Assembly: GCA_014323675.1 (NCBI GenBank)
Contig: JACONN010000002.1
Location: 372,001 to 436,000 of the forward strand
Reading direction: 5' to 3'
Origin: Hormoscilla sp. GM7CHS1pb
GTDB taxonomy: Bacteria; Cyanobacteriota; Cyanobacteriia; Cyanobacteriales; Desertifilaceae
DNA length: 64,000 nucleotides
Shown here: piece by piece, positions 56,108 through 64,000 of the stretch
Numbering within the stretch: position 1 is the first letter of the stretch
How the letters are laid out: each line of letters opens with the position of its first letter
Notes under the pieces: generated by a model
Databases searched by the model: none
What the model was told of the DNA's origin: nothing
The model's input: the letters and a program-made list of their open reading frames with translations, nothing else
Position numbers and translations under genes: made by a program

Positions 56108-57883
56108 TCAGCAGTAATTTTTGACATCACATTTTAAGGCAACAATAGTAGCGTTATCGTGGGCTCCTCGTGCCAGAACTCGCTCAATAGTTACCTCCAC
56201 ATGAGATTGCAAAGACTGAGGGGTGGTAAAAATCTCGACTAACTCATCTGCCGGTACTAAGTCCCACACGCCGTCCGAACAAAGTAGCAATATATCGCCA
56301 TGCTTGAGAGAAATTGAGAAATCTGAATCGAACAGGCTTAAATTTTGGATCCAGTCGGCATTCAATCTGCGTTTGGAACCCAGGTACTTGGTGAGTACGT
56401 TGCGATTGAGATTACCCTGACTCTCTTCGTAAGTAATCTGGCCACTCGCTAGCAGCATGGCTGCCAGGGAATGGTCTTCGCTTAACTGACAGATGCGATC
56501 GTTTCTTAACAAGAAGATGCGGCTGTCTCCCACATGGGCGATCGCCAACTGCCGCCCGATCGCCCATACTATACTCAAGGTAGTGCCCCCGTTTTCCACG
56601 CGATCTGCTACCACTTCGTTGGCCTCGATCGCCAGAGATTTTAGCCATTCAGCACGTTCCTCTATACTGTTAAAATCCGTAGGAACTGCTGCTGACATAA
56701 CTGTTTGGACAGCTAACCTACTAGCTACCTCTCCTTGTTCCATGCCTCCCATGCCATCTGCGACCACTGCTAAAATCCCAGTATCAGACCGATCGCTTGT
56801 TTGTTGGCGTACTCCCCGTACCCCATAGCTATCTTGATTAGAGAGTCGATGTAGTCCCGTGGTTGAATGTGCGGCCACATGCCACTGCACTTGCGGGTTA
56901 CTCAGTAATTGCCTAGTTTCCACCAACAGACTCAATAATTGAGACAGAGGAAATCGCCGTGCGATCGTAGGAGAAAGGCAATTACTGAGAATTTGGTAGA
57001 TCCGAGGGATAGGTTTAATTTCCGGTTGCACCCCATCATCCCAGTTAGGCAGTTGGCGGTGAATCGATTGATACAGCAGTGTACCTACTACATAAGAGCA
57101 GGTCTGCTCGTCGTGCATCGCATAACCATAGCTAATTTCCGGAGGGCAGTAGTCTCCGATGATACCATAATCCAGTTTGGACCCGACGGGATAAGCCCCC
57201 GTCAAATCAAAAAATTGCACGGGTGTCCCCATCTGAACCAATTGGGGATATATTTGCACCAAACACCAGGATTGCTGATAAACATATCGCAACAGTTGGC
57301 ACACCTGGCTAGCTACTAATAAGGACTGTTCTAAGGGATGTTCCTGGGTTAACCATGCTGCTAATGTCTCTGCTGCTGCGGGCAGATAACTCAGTAATAT
57401 AATCTTGGCAGCAGAAGCTTCACCCACTATCTCTAAGGGCTCGAAAAATTCTTCCTCTAAATAATCACCAAGCTCTGATTCATCTTCTGATTCCCGAGCT
57501 AAAATTTCCTCAAAGCTACCATTTGACTCTGGCTGGGCTAGCCCAGAAGATATAGTTACTAGGTCTTGGGTGCTGCAAGCTAGGATCTCGGATATCATTT
57601 TGTAATCACCCAGAGTCTGCCGCAACTCCATTTCCCGACTGAGACTGCCCCCGATCGATCCTACACGCAGGAGTCCTAGTTGAGCTGCATCTGGTTCGGC
57701 CTCCTCCGGGTGGATGTATACTTGGAAGTAATGCACGTCCGCAGACTGTCCCAGATATGATTCCACCTTTACTCGCCAGGTATCTATCTCGAAGCATACC
57801 TGCTCTTGAATGATTAAAACCTGCTGGACCTGTAGAACAGTCTCGCCTGTTGTCTCGCCTGTTGATGATGTAGTTAATGTCAT
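56108..57883 (-). CDS. PP2C-type protein phosphatase with large N-terminal region
   Basis: The 591-residue protein has a PP2C domain in its last 250 residues: STTGLHRLSNQDSYGV, LAVVADGMGGMEQGEVAS with the metal-binding DGMGG, LAIAHVGDSRIFLLRNDRI, CQLSEDHSLA, LLLCSDGVWDLV and GAHDNATIVAL. The first 330 residues are not catalytic and contain SLLVASQVCQLLRYVYQ, YGIIGDYCPPEISYGYA, which resembles a degenerate kinase-like fold (no DFG or HRD). It lies 16 bp after the FHA gene and 49 bp before the kinase gene, clearly in one operon. Signalling targets are unknown. Confidence 0.9.
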   Translation of the reverse strand: MTLTTSSTGETTGETVLQVQQVLIIQEQVCFEIDTWRVKVESYLGQSADVHYFQVYIHPEEAEPDAAQLGLLRVGSIGGSLSREMELRQTLGDYKMISEILACSTQDLVTISSGLAQPESNGSFEEILARESEDESELGDYLEEEFFEPLEIVGEASAAKIILLSYLPAAAETLAAWLTQEHPLEQSLLVASQVCQLLRYVYQQSWCLVQIYPQLVQMGTPVQFFDLTGAYPVGSKLDYGIIGDYCPPEISYGYAMHDEQTCSYVVGTLLYQSIHRQLPNWDDGVQPEIKPIPRIYQILSNCLSPTIARRFPLSQLLSLLVETRQLLSNPQVQWHVAAHSTTGLHRLSNQDSYGVRGVRQQTSDRSDTGILAVVADGMGGMEQGEVASRLAVQTVMSAAVPTDFNSIEERAEWLKSLAIEANEVVADRVENGGTTLSIVWAIGRQLAIAHVGDSRIFLLRNDRICQLSEDHSLAAMLLASGQITYEESQGNLNRNVLTKYLGSKRRLNADWIQNLSLFDSDFSISLKHGDILLLCSDGVWDLVPADELVEIFTTPQSLQSHVEVTIERVLARGAHDNATIVALKCDVKNYC

Positions 57884-57899
57884 AACTTCCTGTTATTTT

Positions 57900-58532
57900 T
57901 TACGGGATTTGAAACAATAAGCGCACTTTACCTATGGCAATTTCATCTCCGGGATTTAATGTTGACGGCATGGTAATTTTCGGGCCAAAGCGAGTCTGAC
58001 CGGCAGGTTTAATGAAAATTCCATTGATAGAACCAATGTCTTTGATCTGCCATTGTCCTCCCTCTAGGTAAATTTCTCCGTGGTTGCGGGAAACGGTTTC
58101 ATCTCCATGAAATCCCTCTAAGTCTACCTCCACTGGACCGGTATCTGGATCGAACCGTCCGATAATTGCACTGCTGCTATCTAATATAATCTCTGGGACG
58201 GGGGAACCCGCTTGTTTGGGAATTAGTCTGGCAGTTGTCCCTGAAGAAATGACTGTCGGGGGAACATTATACGATACATTTGTCTGTGCTGGATAGGTGG
58301 GTGCTGGACTTGACTGCACAGTTGTCGGTGCTGGATAGACTGGTGGTGGACTTGGCGGATATATATTTATCGTATTCCCTGCATCTGGTTCTGGTTCCTC
58401 AGGGGGAGGATTGTCCGGATATATTATGTTTGCTTGTGAGTTTCCTTGTGATAATTCATGGCCACAAGCTTCGCAAAATTGGGCTCCCTCTGGGTTGCGA
58501 TCGTAGTTACATGCTGGACAGGTAATACTCAT
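57900..58532 (-). CDS. Zinc-ribbon and FHA-domain protein
   Basis: The 210-residue protein opens with a zinc ribbon (CPACNYDRNPEGAQFCEACG). A proline-rich linker (residues 40-100) leads to an FHA domain with IIGRFDPDTGPVEVDL, ETVSRNHGEIYL (the SRNHG phosphothreonine-binding loop) and IKDIGSINGIFI. FHA domains bind phosphothreonine, so it is a candidate reader of the neighbouring kinase. The kinase shares the same N-terminal zinc ribbon type, which suggests a joint assembly. Confidence 0.92.
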   Translation of the reverse strand: MSITCPACNYDRNPEGAQFCEACGHELSQGNSQANIIYPDNPPPEEPEPDAGNTINIYPPSPPPVYPAPTTVQSSPAPTYPAQTNVSYNVPPTVISSGTTARLIPKQAGSPVPEIILDSSSAIIGRFDPDTGPVEVDLEGFHGDETVSRNHGEIYLEGGQWQIKDIGSINGIFIKPAGQTRFGPKITMPSTLNPGDEIAIGKVRLLFQIP

Positions 58533-58657
58533 GTCAATTCATCTTTAGCGACATCTGTTTGTTGTTGCCCTAAGCCGCGCCAACCGTTTCTTGTCTGTAG
58601 GTTGGGTTAAGGGGCAGTGTCAAGTAACACGACTGTTGAGTTTCGTTCCTCAACTGA

Positions 58658-58713
58658 CAGGCGAGACGCCCGTCCTACGTTTTCTCGGACAGGCGAGACG
58701 CCCGTCCTAGGTT
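58658..58713. repeat. Short tandem repeat GACAGGCGAGACGCCCGTCC
   Basis: Two copies of a 33-34 bp unit containing GGCGAGACGCCCGTCCTA are found just after the vWA gene and before the FHA gene. Each includes the small palindrome GGGCGTCTCGCC (reverse). It may terminate or attenuate transcription between the two genes. Confidence 0.7.
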
Positions 58714-60019
58714 CCTGATGCTTTACGAATTTCCTCTTCCTCTAATTCATTATTAATATCACTTTCCATTTTAACTGTTTTGCCTTTAGACCCCATTTTT
58801 ATCGTTTTGCGCGTCTCTGCGGAAATTTTTCGCGTGCGCCGCAACTCGTCTTTTGCTACTGTCAGTGATGAGGCGATCGCCTCATTGCCTATTTGTTTAG
58901 TTATGCGTTGGGCTGTTTCGATCAGTTCTGCGGCCCGCTGGGGATTTTGTTCTGCCATGCGGGTAGCATTATTAATCATCTGCACGATATTACACTGCTG
59001 CATGTACCCCATCACTTCCCGATCGACCTTGCTAGTCAAGTTTTCTCCTGCCATAAATTGTACCACAAGATTTGATGGTGGCAGTTCGCCCCGTTTATTT
59101 TCCCCGGGGATATCATAGGTCAAGCCTAACTGAGCTATGCGCACCCGCGAGGCGGCACGACGCGCTATGGTAAACTCCAGGATGAATACTGTATCATCAT
59201 TAGCGGCGGCGTTACCGATCGGGTATGGTTCTCTGTCTAAGGGAAATTCTGCCTGTCCGGGATAGGCCCGCATCACCCGAGTCAGTTTCACACCTTTGAC
59301 TGTTTTTACTGTTAAGGAGAGGTTGGCGATCGCCTCTTGTTGAGCTTGCAAGAATTCTGCTAGGATCTGGTCGGGCAGGTCGGTAATTGCAATAGCGGCA
59401 CCGCTAGCTTTTTCCGTCACCACATGTAAGGGGCGTCCCCCCGTAGCGTCGCTGAGATCGTTCAGCAGGTCTTCGTTAAAGTCTCCCACTCCTAGAGCGG
59501 TAATGGGGATATTTTTGCTGGCAAATTCTCTTGCTAATTCTCGGCATTGGTCTTCATCAAAGGTTTGACCGTCGGTAAATAGTAAAGCCCGACGGCAGGT
59601 CATGTTTCGATCTGATAGCATGGTTAAGGCTTGCAGCATCCCCAGTCCCATGCGCGTGCCCCCGGAAAATTCTCGCAGTTGTTCGATCTCCGTTTTCTGG
59701 ACTGCCGTTGCTGCTGTTAGTCCGATGATGGTAGAAGCCTTGTCATCAAATTGGATCAGGGCCAGGCGATCGCGTTCCGTCAGCTTATCCGAGTCTAGCA
59801 GGTTCGACAAAGATGCGATCGCGATATCTCGTTTGGTCTTTCCCCAGTCACTTCCCGCCATGCTTGACCGTCAGCTTCATAGGTTCTGCCCGTGGGCGTC
59901 GTCTCTCCGACCACCACTTCATCCATCGAACTGCTAGTATCTATTATAAAAGCAAAGGCCGTCGATGGGCGCGTCCGAGCTGCTTCTTTAGTCGGTCGCA
60001 GCTTCAGCATCATGAACAA
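58707..60019 (-). CDS. von Willebrand factor A domain protein, frameshifted
   Basis: The protein has about 435 residues over two frames. The first (60019-59795) starts with the vWA MIDAS strand FAFIIDTSSSMDEVV (DxSxS). The second (59861-58707) continues GKTKRDIAIASLSNLLDSDK, LALIQFDDKASTIIGLTAAT, FSGGTRMGLGMLQAL with the MIDAS Thr, and LLFTDGQTFDEDQ with the third MIDAS Asp. The frames join at a G4 run near 59844 (ACTGGGGAAAG) if one G is missing. The C-terminal part is a beta-rich region followed by a helical segment. With the FHA, PP2C and kinase genes this resembles the TerY-P triad (TerY-like vWA, PP2C and zinc-ribbon kinase). Confidence 0.85.
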
Positions 60020-60104
60020 CTTTTGTTCGGGCTATCAGCTGGCAAAAATTCTCTGTGGGGGGCAATAGTTACATTCAGCATTTTTTAGCATCCTTAAGAC
60101 AATC

Positions 60105-60476
60105 TTAATAGGGGCAGGCACCTGTTTGCGGTTCCACTTCCGATAGGTCTGGCGCTATTATACCAGGGATTGCTTGATTTCCTGATTCCTGGAGATTATC
60201 CATATCCCCTTCGCTCATGAGCGGTAAGTCCAGAGTTAGTTCGCTGTGACGGTATCCTTCTTTGATATCTTCGATCCAAGTTGCCACTATCCTCCTCATC
60301 TGACTATCACCTATTCTACAGGAGCTTTGCCTTTGCAGCTCCCCTCTGATTCTCTCACATTCTCCTTGGGTAAAGTACCATTCTGGCCGGTCTTCCAGTT
60401 CTTTTCGCAGGTCTATCGCCCATTCATATTCCTCATTGCTACCTTGATTTTTTACCCTTAATGTGTATTTTACCAT
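60105..60476 (-). CDS. Conserved hypothetical protein
   Basis: The 123-residue protein reads VKYTLRVKNQGSNEEYEWAI, DLRKELEDRPEWYFTQGECE and RRIVATWIEDIKEGYRHSEL, and ends with an acidic tail. No family is recognised. It is on the same strand as the vWA operon and 85 bp upstream of it, so it might be the first gene of that transcript. It is intact and has normal codon use for the window. Confidence 0.55.
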   Translation of the reverse strand: MVKYTLRVKNQGSNEEYEWAIDLRKELEDRPEWYFTQGECERIRGELQRQSSCRIGDSQMRRIVATWIEDIKEGYRHSELTLDLPLMSEGDMDNLQESGNQAIPGIIAPDLSEVEPQTGACPY

Positions 60477-60490
60477 AGATTTACCTCTTG

Positions 60491-60960
60491 TTACTCAATT
60501 TCCGTGACTTGTTTCAGGAAGTTTTCCACATCCTGAGTTAAACTGGGACCGAGGAGACGGGCTTTATCCAAATTCATTGCCAACTGCTCGTAATCTATAT
60601 TTACTCCATAAGCATGACAAAAGAAATGTCGGAAACCCCGCATGTTATTCAGATTTAGATAACTTGACTCTGATAATAACCGGGGCGAATGCCCGGAATA
60701 TCTTGAGTCATTCGTTGTAACAAGGCACTGTGCCAGCGGGCGGTATCGGTGATTTGATTTTCAAAATGTGCCGCCACTATTTTCAACAAGTCCTCTACAG
60801 CATTGTAAAGATTGTGAATTTGATAGGCTACGCTCTCCATTATCGCCGGTGCATCTGGAGTTAGCCCGATCGCCCGTTCCTCTAGTTTAGCAAAGATCTT
60901 GTTTATCAGATCCATCTGTCCTTGGATATCAGTCTGGAGAACCGTCAGGGCATTTTTGTC
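60491..60960 (-). CDS. HepT-like toxin (DUF86), frameshifted
   Basis: The frame from 60960 (MDKNALTVLQTDIQGQ) gives SVAYQIHNLYNAVEDLLKIV and ALLQRMTQDIPGIRPG. Then a one-base shift near 60673 is needed for LLSESSYLNLNNMRGFRHFF, CHAYGVNIDYEQL and QVTEIE. RGFRHFFCHAYG is the degraded RX4-6HXY motif of HEPN nucleases (RHFFCHAY). The start lies inside the MNT gene (16-bp overlap), as in MntA-HepT modules, where the nucleotidyltransferase adenylylates the HEPN toxin's Tyr. Whether the frameshift is real is open. Confidence 0.78.
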
Positions 60961-61295
60961 CATAATCTTCCTGTTTCGCGGATGCGGTGGGCAAAATGAC
61001 ATTGGTCTAGCTTAATCAAGTCTACCTCTCTGCCTAGGGCTGTTACTAGCATACCGATCGCGGTAAAAAATTTATCTGGATCTATCTGTTCGACGGCTAT
61101 GTCTACATCGGATGTTTCCCTAAAGCGATCGGGTCTGGTGAGGGAGCCAAAGATGTAGGCCCGGCGAATGCCATACTGACTGCCATTGTCATCTAACCAC
61201 TGTTTGACCTGGGCCAGCAATGTTTGCCGTTCCTGTTCTAGTCGATCGCGCCTCGCTGCTCTAATTTCATCCAGCAGATAACTTTTAAATGGCAT
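60945..61295 (-). CDS. MNT-type nucleotidyltransferase antitoxin (MntA-like)
   Basis: The 116-residue protein has a helical N-terminus and the nucleotidyltransferase core AYIFGSLTRPDRFRETSDVD, then IAV (GSX10DXD), followed by ALGREVDLIKLDQ. MntA antitoxins modify and neutralise HepT. The 16-bp overlap with the HepT-like gene supports the pair. It lies 85 bp downstream of the PIN gene. Confidence 0.85.
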   Translation of the reverse strand: MPFKSYLLDEIRAARRDRLEQERQTLLAQVKQWLDDNGSQYGIRRAYIFGSLTRPDRFRETSDVDIAVEQIDPDKFFTAIGMLVTALGREVDLIKLDQCHFAHRIRETGRLWTKMP

Positions 61296-61379
61296 ATTGA
61301 TTATTCCCTGACTCTGTTCTGAATGATAGCACGGCGATCGTTATCCTGGTAGGGGCGATCGCCTCACACTGGACTCGAA

Positions 61380-61812
61380 TTACTGTCTGGTCCAGTCTTC
61401 CAAAAGCAGACCGGGGACTCGTTGAAAATCTCGCCAATTGCGAGTTACTAGGATACCATCTACAGAAAGCGCGATCGCCGCTATCCGTAGGTCTTTTGTG
61501 CCAATGCGGATTTTTTTGACGGCTCAATTCAGCATAACGAGTGGAAGCCGCCCGATCGAAGTCAAGCAAGTTCATCTCTCTGTAAAAGTCTACCGTTTTC
61601 CGCAGGTTGGCATAAGCAAATATTATTTGCTCTTCCTTGCCAGACTGGGAAGCTTGTCTGATCCTATTGAGACGTCCGCGCATTTGCTCTTCTACTGTAA
61701 TCACAGTGACAGCAACTTTTGAGGTATTAATACTATTTAAGCGTTCTGTCACAAACTGTTCTTCCCGTTGGATTAGCGATACATGATCCGTATCGAGGAT
61801 CCAGAGACTCAT
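61380..61812 (-). CDS. PIN-domain toxin (VapC-like), frameshifted
   Basis: The start [20 protein letters not shown] has the first Asp motif of PIN ribonucleases. [19 protein letters not shown] has the central Glu. Near 61500 (CAAAAAAATCC) the frame must shift to read [40 protein letters not shown], which holds the C-terminal acidic residues and stops at 61380. In the written frame a meaningless tail runs to 61285. The start overlaps the upstream STAS-like gene by four bases (ATGA at 61809), so that gene is positioned like an antitoxin. The run of seven A makes an indel likely. Confidence 0.82.
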
Positions 61813-62347
61813 ATCGCCTCATCCTCCCCATCTAAACTGTTGTAATATGCTGCCATTTCTGCATCCAATTCGCGTCTGTATGCTTCTATATCTGCTAGCA
61901 TATCATCGAATTGCGGATCGTCTTTGAAGATCCCTGCATTCTGGATCCAGGGGTTATCCGGGTTTTCTTGCTTCATTTTTTCTAACCTCTCCTTACTCAG
62001 GGGCTTGACCGGTGCATCGGGGTCTTTTAAGTAATTCTTTTTCACCTCCACCACTCTTTTAATTAAGTCTAAATCATCCTGCTCAATGTCCACCAATTCC
62101 AGTGATTTTTCGATCTTTTCTTCAGGATAATTTTCGTATAATTGGGCTATGGCGGTAAACACAACCGACCAAGTCAGCTTCTCAAGATTCCGAAAGGACA
62201 GAATTACCCTCTGACCTTGATTGAAAGCAGCGGCGATCTGGTCGTAAATCTTTTGACCGTGATGTTCTGCTAGTAAATCATCGGTGGGACAATCCTCTCA
62301 CAGAATATTTCCACTTTCTCACTTGTGTGACTTTTGAGTTCCAACAT
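61809..62347 (-). CDS. STAS-like DUF4325 protein, copy 1, frameshifted
   Basis: The start at 62347 gives MLELKSHTSEKVEIFCE. A shift near 62290 then leads to DDLLAEHHGQKIYDQIAAAF, VILSFRNLEKLTWSVVFTAI, AQLYENYPEEKIEKSLELVD and IEQDDLDLIKRVVEVKKNYL. HGxxIxxxI, a hydrophobic strand and a late ...VxxxDxxLIxRVVE resemble the DUF4325 STAS-like family. The C-terminus is acidic (MLADIEAYRRELDAEM). It overlaps the PIN gene and could be its partner. It duplicates the gene at 62467-63001. Confidence 0.6.
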
Positions 62348-62466
62348 AGTTAAGGCTCCTCTGAAAATGACTACATTAATTATAGCAAGCCTATTTGATT
62401 TGCGATCTCTCCATTAATCCGGTTTCGCCGTTCGCGCCTGCTCCGGCAGCCATAATTACCGGGTTT

Positions 62467-63001
62467 CTAATCATTCTGGCCATCTAAACTGTCGTAATAT
62501 GCTTCCATTTCTGCATCCAATTCGCGTCTGTATGCTTCTATATCTGCTAGCATATCATCGAATTGCGGATCGTCTTTGAAGATCCCCGCATTCTGTATCC
62601 AGGGGTTATCCGGGTTTTCTTTCTTCAATTTTTCTAATTCCTCCTCACTCATGGGTTTCACCGGTGCGGTCGGGTCTTTTAAGTAATTCTTTTTCACCTC
62701 CACCACTTCTGAGATTAATTCTAAATCATCCTGCAGAATATCCACGAATTCTAGGGATTTTTCAATTTGTTCAGAAGGAAAATTTTCGTACAATTGGGCT
62801 ATGGCTTTAAACACAACCGACCAAGTCAGCCCTCTCCAGATTCCGAAATGACAGAATTACACTCTGACCTTGATTGAAAGCAGCGGCGATCTGGTCGTAA
62901 ATCTTTTGACCGTGATGCCATGCTAGCGATTCGTTAGTGGGGACAATACTCTCACAGAATATTTCGATCTTCTCACTTGTGTGACTTTTGAGTCCCAACA
63001 T
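62467..63001 (-). CDS. STAS-like DUF4325 protein, copy 2, frameshifted
   Basis: The start MLGLKSHTSEKIEIFCESIV and HHGQKIYDQIAAAFNQGQSV are intact here, but the frame breaks near 62833 in CTGGAGAGGGCTGAC. Copy 1 has CTTGAGAAGCTGAC and reads on as LTWSVVF. After the break: FKAIAQLYENFPSEQIEKSL, EVVEVKKNYLKDPTAPVKPM. The upstream 45 bp (TTAAGGCTCCTCTGAAAATG, plus orientation) are shared with copy 1, so promoter and gene were duplicated together. No toxin gene follows this copy. Confidence 0.6.
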
Positions 63002-63233
63002 AGTTAAGGCTCCTCTGAAAATGACTACATTAATTATAGCAATAAATTATCAGACGTCAACTACGCCCCCCCAGAAACCAGCTTGGTCAGCGATTTTAGC
63101 CTCATTCCCTGGCGGATCCAGAAAACTCAGGGGTTTGAACCGGGTGCGGGCGATCGGGCGGGCGATCGCCTGGGGGATGCGATCGATCGTCGGAGGCAGT
63201 TCTCCCCATAGCAATGCTGCAAGCAAACATCCC

Positions 63234-64000
63234 CTAGATTCCATATCGATTTTTTATCTTCCAACCGTCATTTATTCTTTGCAGCTCAAATCTATATCTT
63301 TGAGTTGTCAGTCGATCGCGGATTTCTTCCACATCTTCTTCATTTTTTTTATATTCTTGAAATCTTTCCCTAATCATTACTTCAATTGTCGCGCTTTTCG
63401 CCGTATAAGAAAAATTATCAGTTACTGATGTAGAATGAGAGCTATAGCGATAATAAATTTTATTCTCTTGCAAGTATTTAATTAATCGTAGGGCATCTTG
63501 ATAATCCTGTCCTGTCAGATATCTAGCTGCCAGTTCCTGGTTATAGGGAGGCGCAAATATTCTGTTTTTCGCCTCTAGCCAATTTTGAATTAAATTAACT
63601 GCTTGACTCCGAGTCAGGGGCGTGTCTAAACTCATTTCTATGGTGAATTCCTGAGAGTTTTGCCTCCCTGACACTTGCATCGTATATTTCCCATCTTTAG
63701 TTAAACTTATCTGCTGTTCTCCCGTACTCTGGATATTTTCCGGATTGATTAGTTCCAGATCTGGGGCGTAAACCCAAATACAAATCTCCTCGTTAGTCGA
63801 GTAGGTTAAGGTTGAATCAGAACTGGAATAAAATGTATATCCTATCTGTTCGCCTACATTGATTTTACCAGATTCTGTCAGAGGGATAGCGTCGAAAAAT
63901 ATTTTTTTTACTTCTTCTTCTTCTAAGGGCCTTGTCGGTTTTTCCTGACAGTCTCTGGGTAGGGGAGGATTAACCTGGTTGGAATCAACTGGGTTCTGGG
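63234..64000 (-). CDS. IMS-domain (ARC6-like) protein, partial at the window edge
   Basis: The frame is open from the window end to the stop at 63234 (255 residues); an internal ATG at 63680 is not the real start. A beta-rich segment (KINVGEQIGYTFYSS, EICIWVYAPDLELINPE, GKYTMQVSGRQNS) precedes the IMS domain: PLTRSQAVNLIQNWLEAKNR, FAPPYNQELAARYLTGQDYQ, YYRYSSHSTSVTDNFS, then FELQRINDGWKI. IMS domains occur at the C-terminus of ARC6/Ftn2 and of many cyanobacterial kinases and chaperone-like proteins. The N-terminal part that would reveal the class lies outside the window. It reads in the same direction as the toxin-antitoxin cluster. Confidence 0.8.
   Translation of the reverse strand, partial: QNPVDSNQVNPPLPRDCQEKPTRPLEEEEVKKIFFDAIPLTESGKINVGEQIGYTFYSSSDSTLTYSTNEEICIWVYAPDLELINPENIQSTGEQQISLTKDGKYTMQVSGRQNSQEFTIEMSLDTPLTRSQAVNLIQNWLEAKNRIFAPPYNQELAARYLTGQDYQDALRLIKYLQENKIYYRYSSHSTSVTDNFSYTAKSATIEVMIRERFQEYKKNEEDVEEIRDRLTTQRYRFELQRINDGWKIKNRYGI

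Overview
The window is cyanobacterial, most likely from a filamentous, repeat-rich genome. It carries photosynthesis and carbon-fixation genes (chlG, petP, a Psb35-like gene, the tail of ccmM), a COP23-type protein, a PP2C/kinase/FHA signalling cluster and many GCGATCGC (HIP1-type) octamers. Housekeeping genes sit in small islands (tamB 9.5-15.7 kb; clpB to the PPTase gene 29.4-41.5 kb) separated by stretches full of insertion sequences, non-autonomous inverted-repeat elements (MITEs), palindromes, duplications and broken genes.

Layout. 0-1.25 kb: a decayed IS607-type element abutting a truncated homocitrate-synthase-like gene. 1.5-6.2 kb: two surface or secreted proteins. One is a subtilase-Calx-beta-RTX protein split by a 120-bp MITE; the other is a cadherin/dockerin-like protein whose 5' end is replaced by a ccmM fragment. 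6.2-8.0 kb: a tandem duplication of [ccmM tail-spacer-SRP RNA gene], with IS630 in one spacer and a MITE in the other. 8.0-9.0 kb: two small conserved genes. 9.5-15.7 kb: tamB with two frameshifts. 15.7-17.1 kb: a nested MITE and a partial duplication. 17.1-20.5 kb: an N4-cytosine DNA methyltransferase gene interrupted by a complete group II intron whose predicted excision restores the reading frame. 20.6-29.4 kb: a DISARM-like defence island (drmMII, drmB, drmA) bracketed by a duplicated clpB 3' end, plus a 21-bp minisatellite. 29.4-41.5 kb: clpB, a DUF445 gene, menG, a response regulator, hisF, petP, an ArsA-like ATPase, chlG and a PPTase. 41.6-45.6 kb: IS66 inside a UPF0175 remnant, then an intact UPF0175/PIN-like toxin-antitoxin pair. 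45.6-49 kb: a Psb35-like gene, a composite MITE with a visible empty-site paralogue, a tandemly duplicated pair of small genes (DUF6888/DUF6887-like) and COP23. 49-54 kb: a protease-WD40 gene, Uma2 genes, two MITEs with 9-bp duplications and an IS982 element. 54-60 kb: a vWA-FHA-PP2C-Ser/Thr kinase operon. 60-64 kb: MNT/HepT, PIN and duplicated STAS-like genes, then a partial IMS-domain gene.

How parts work together. drmA, drmB and drmMII form the recognisable part of a DISARM anti-phage system, but drmC and drmE are not in the window and drmA and drmMII are frameshifted. The kinase, phosphatase, FHA and vWA genes look like one phospho-signalling unit. The toxin-antitoxin genes use overlapping starts and stops.

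Caution: at least ten otherwise intact genes carry single-base frameshifts, mostly in short homopolymer runs. Some may be sequencing or assembly errors. The MITE, IS and intron insertions, by contrast, are supported by target duplications, paralogous empty sites or exact splice restoration.
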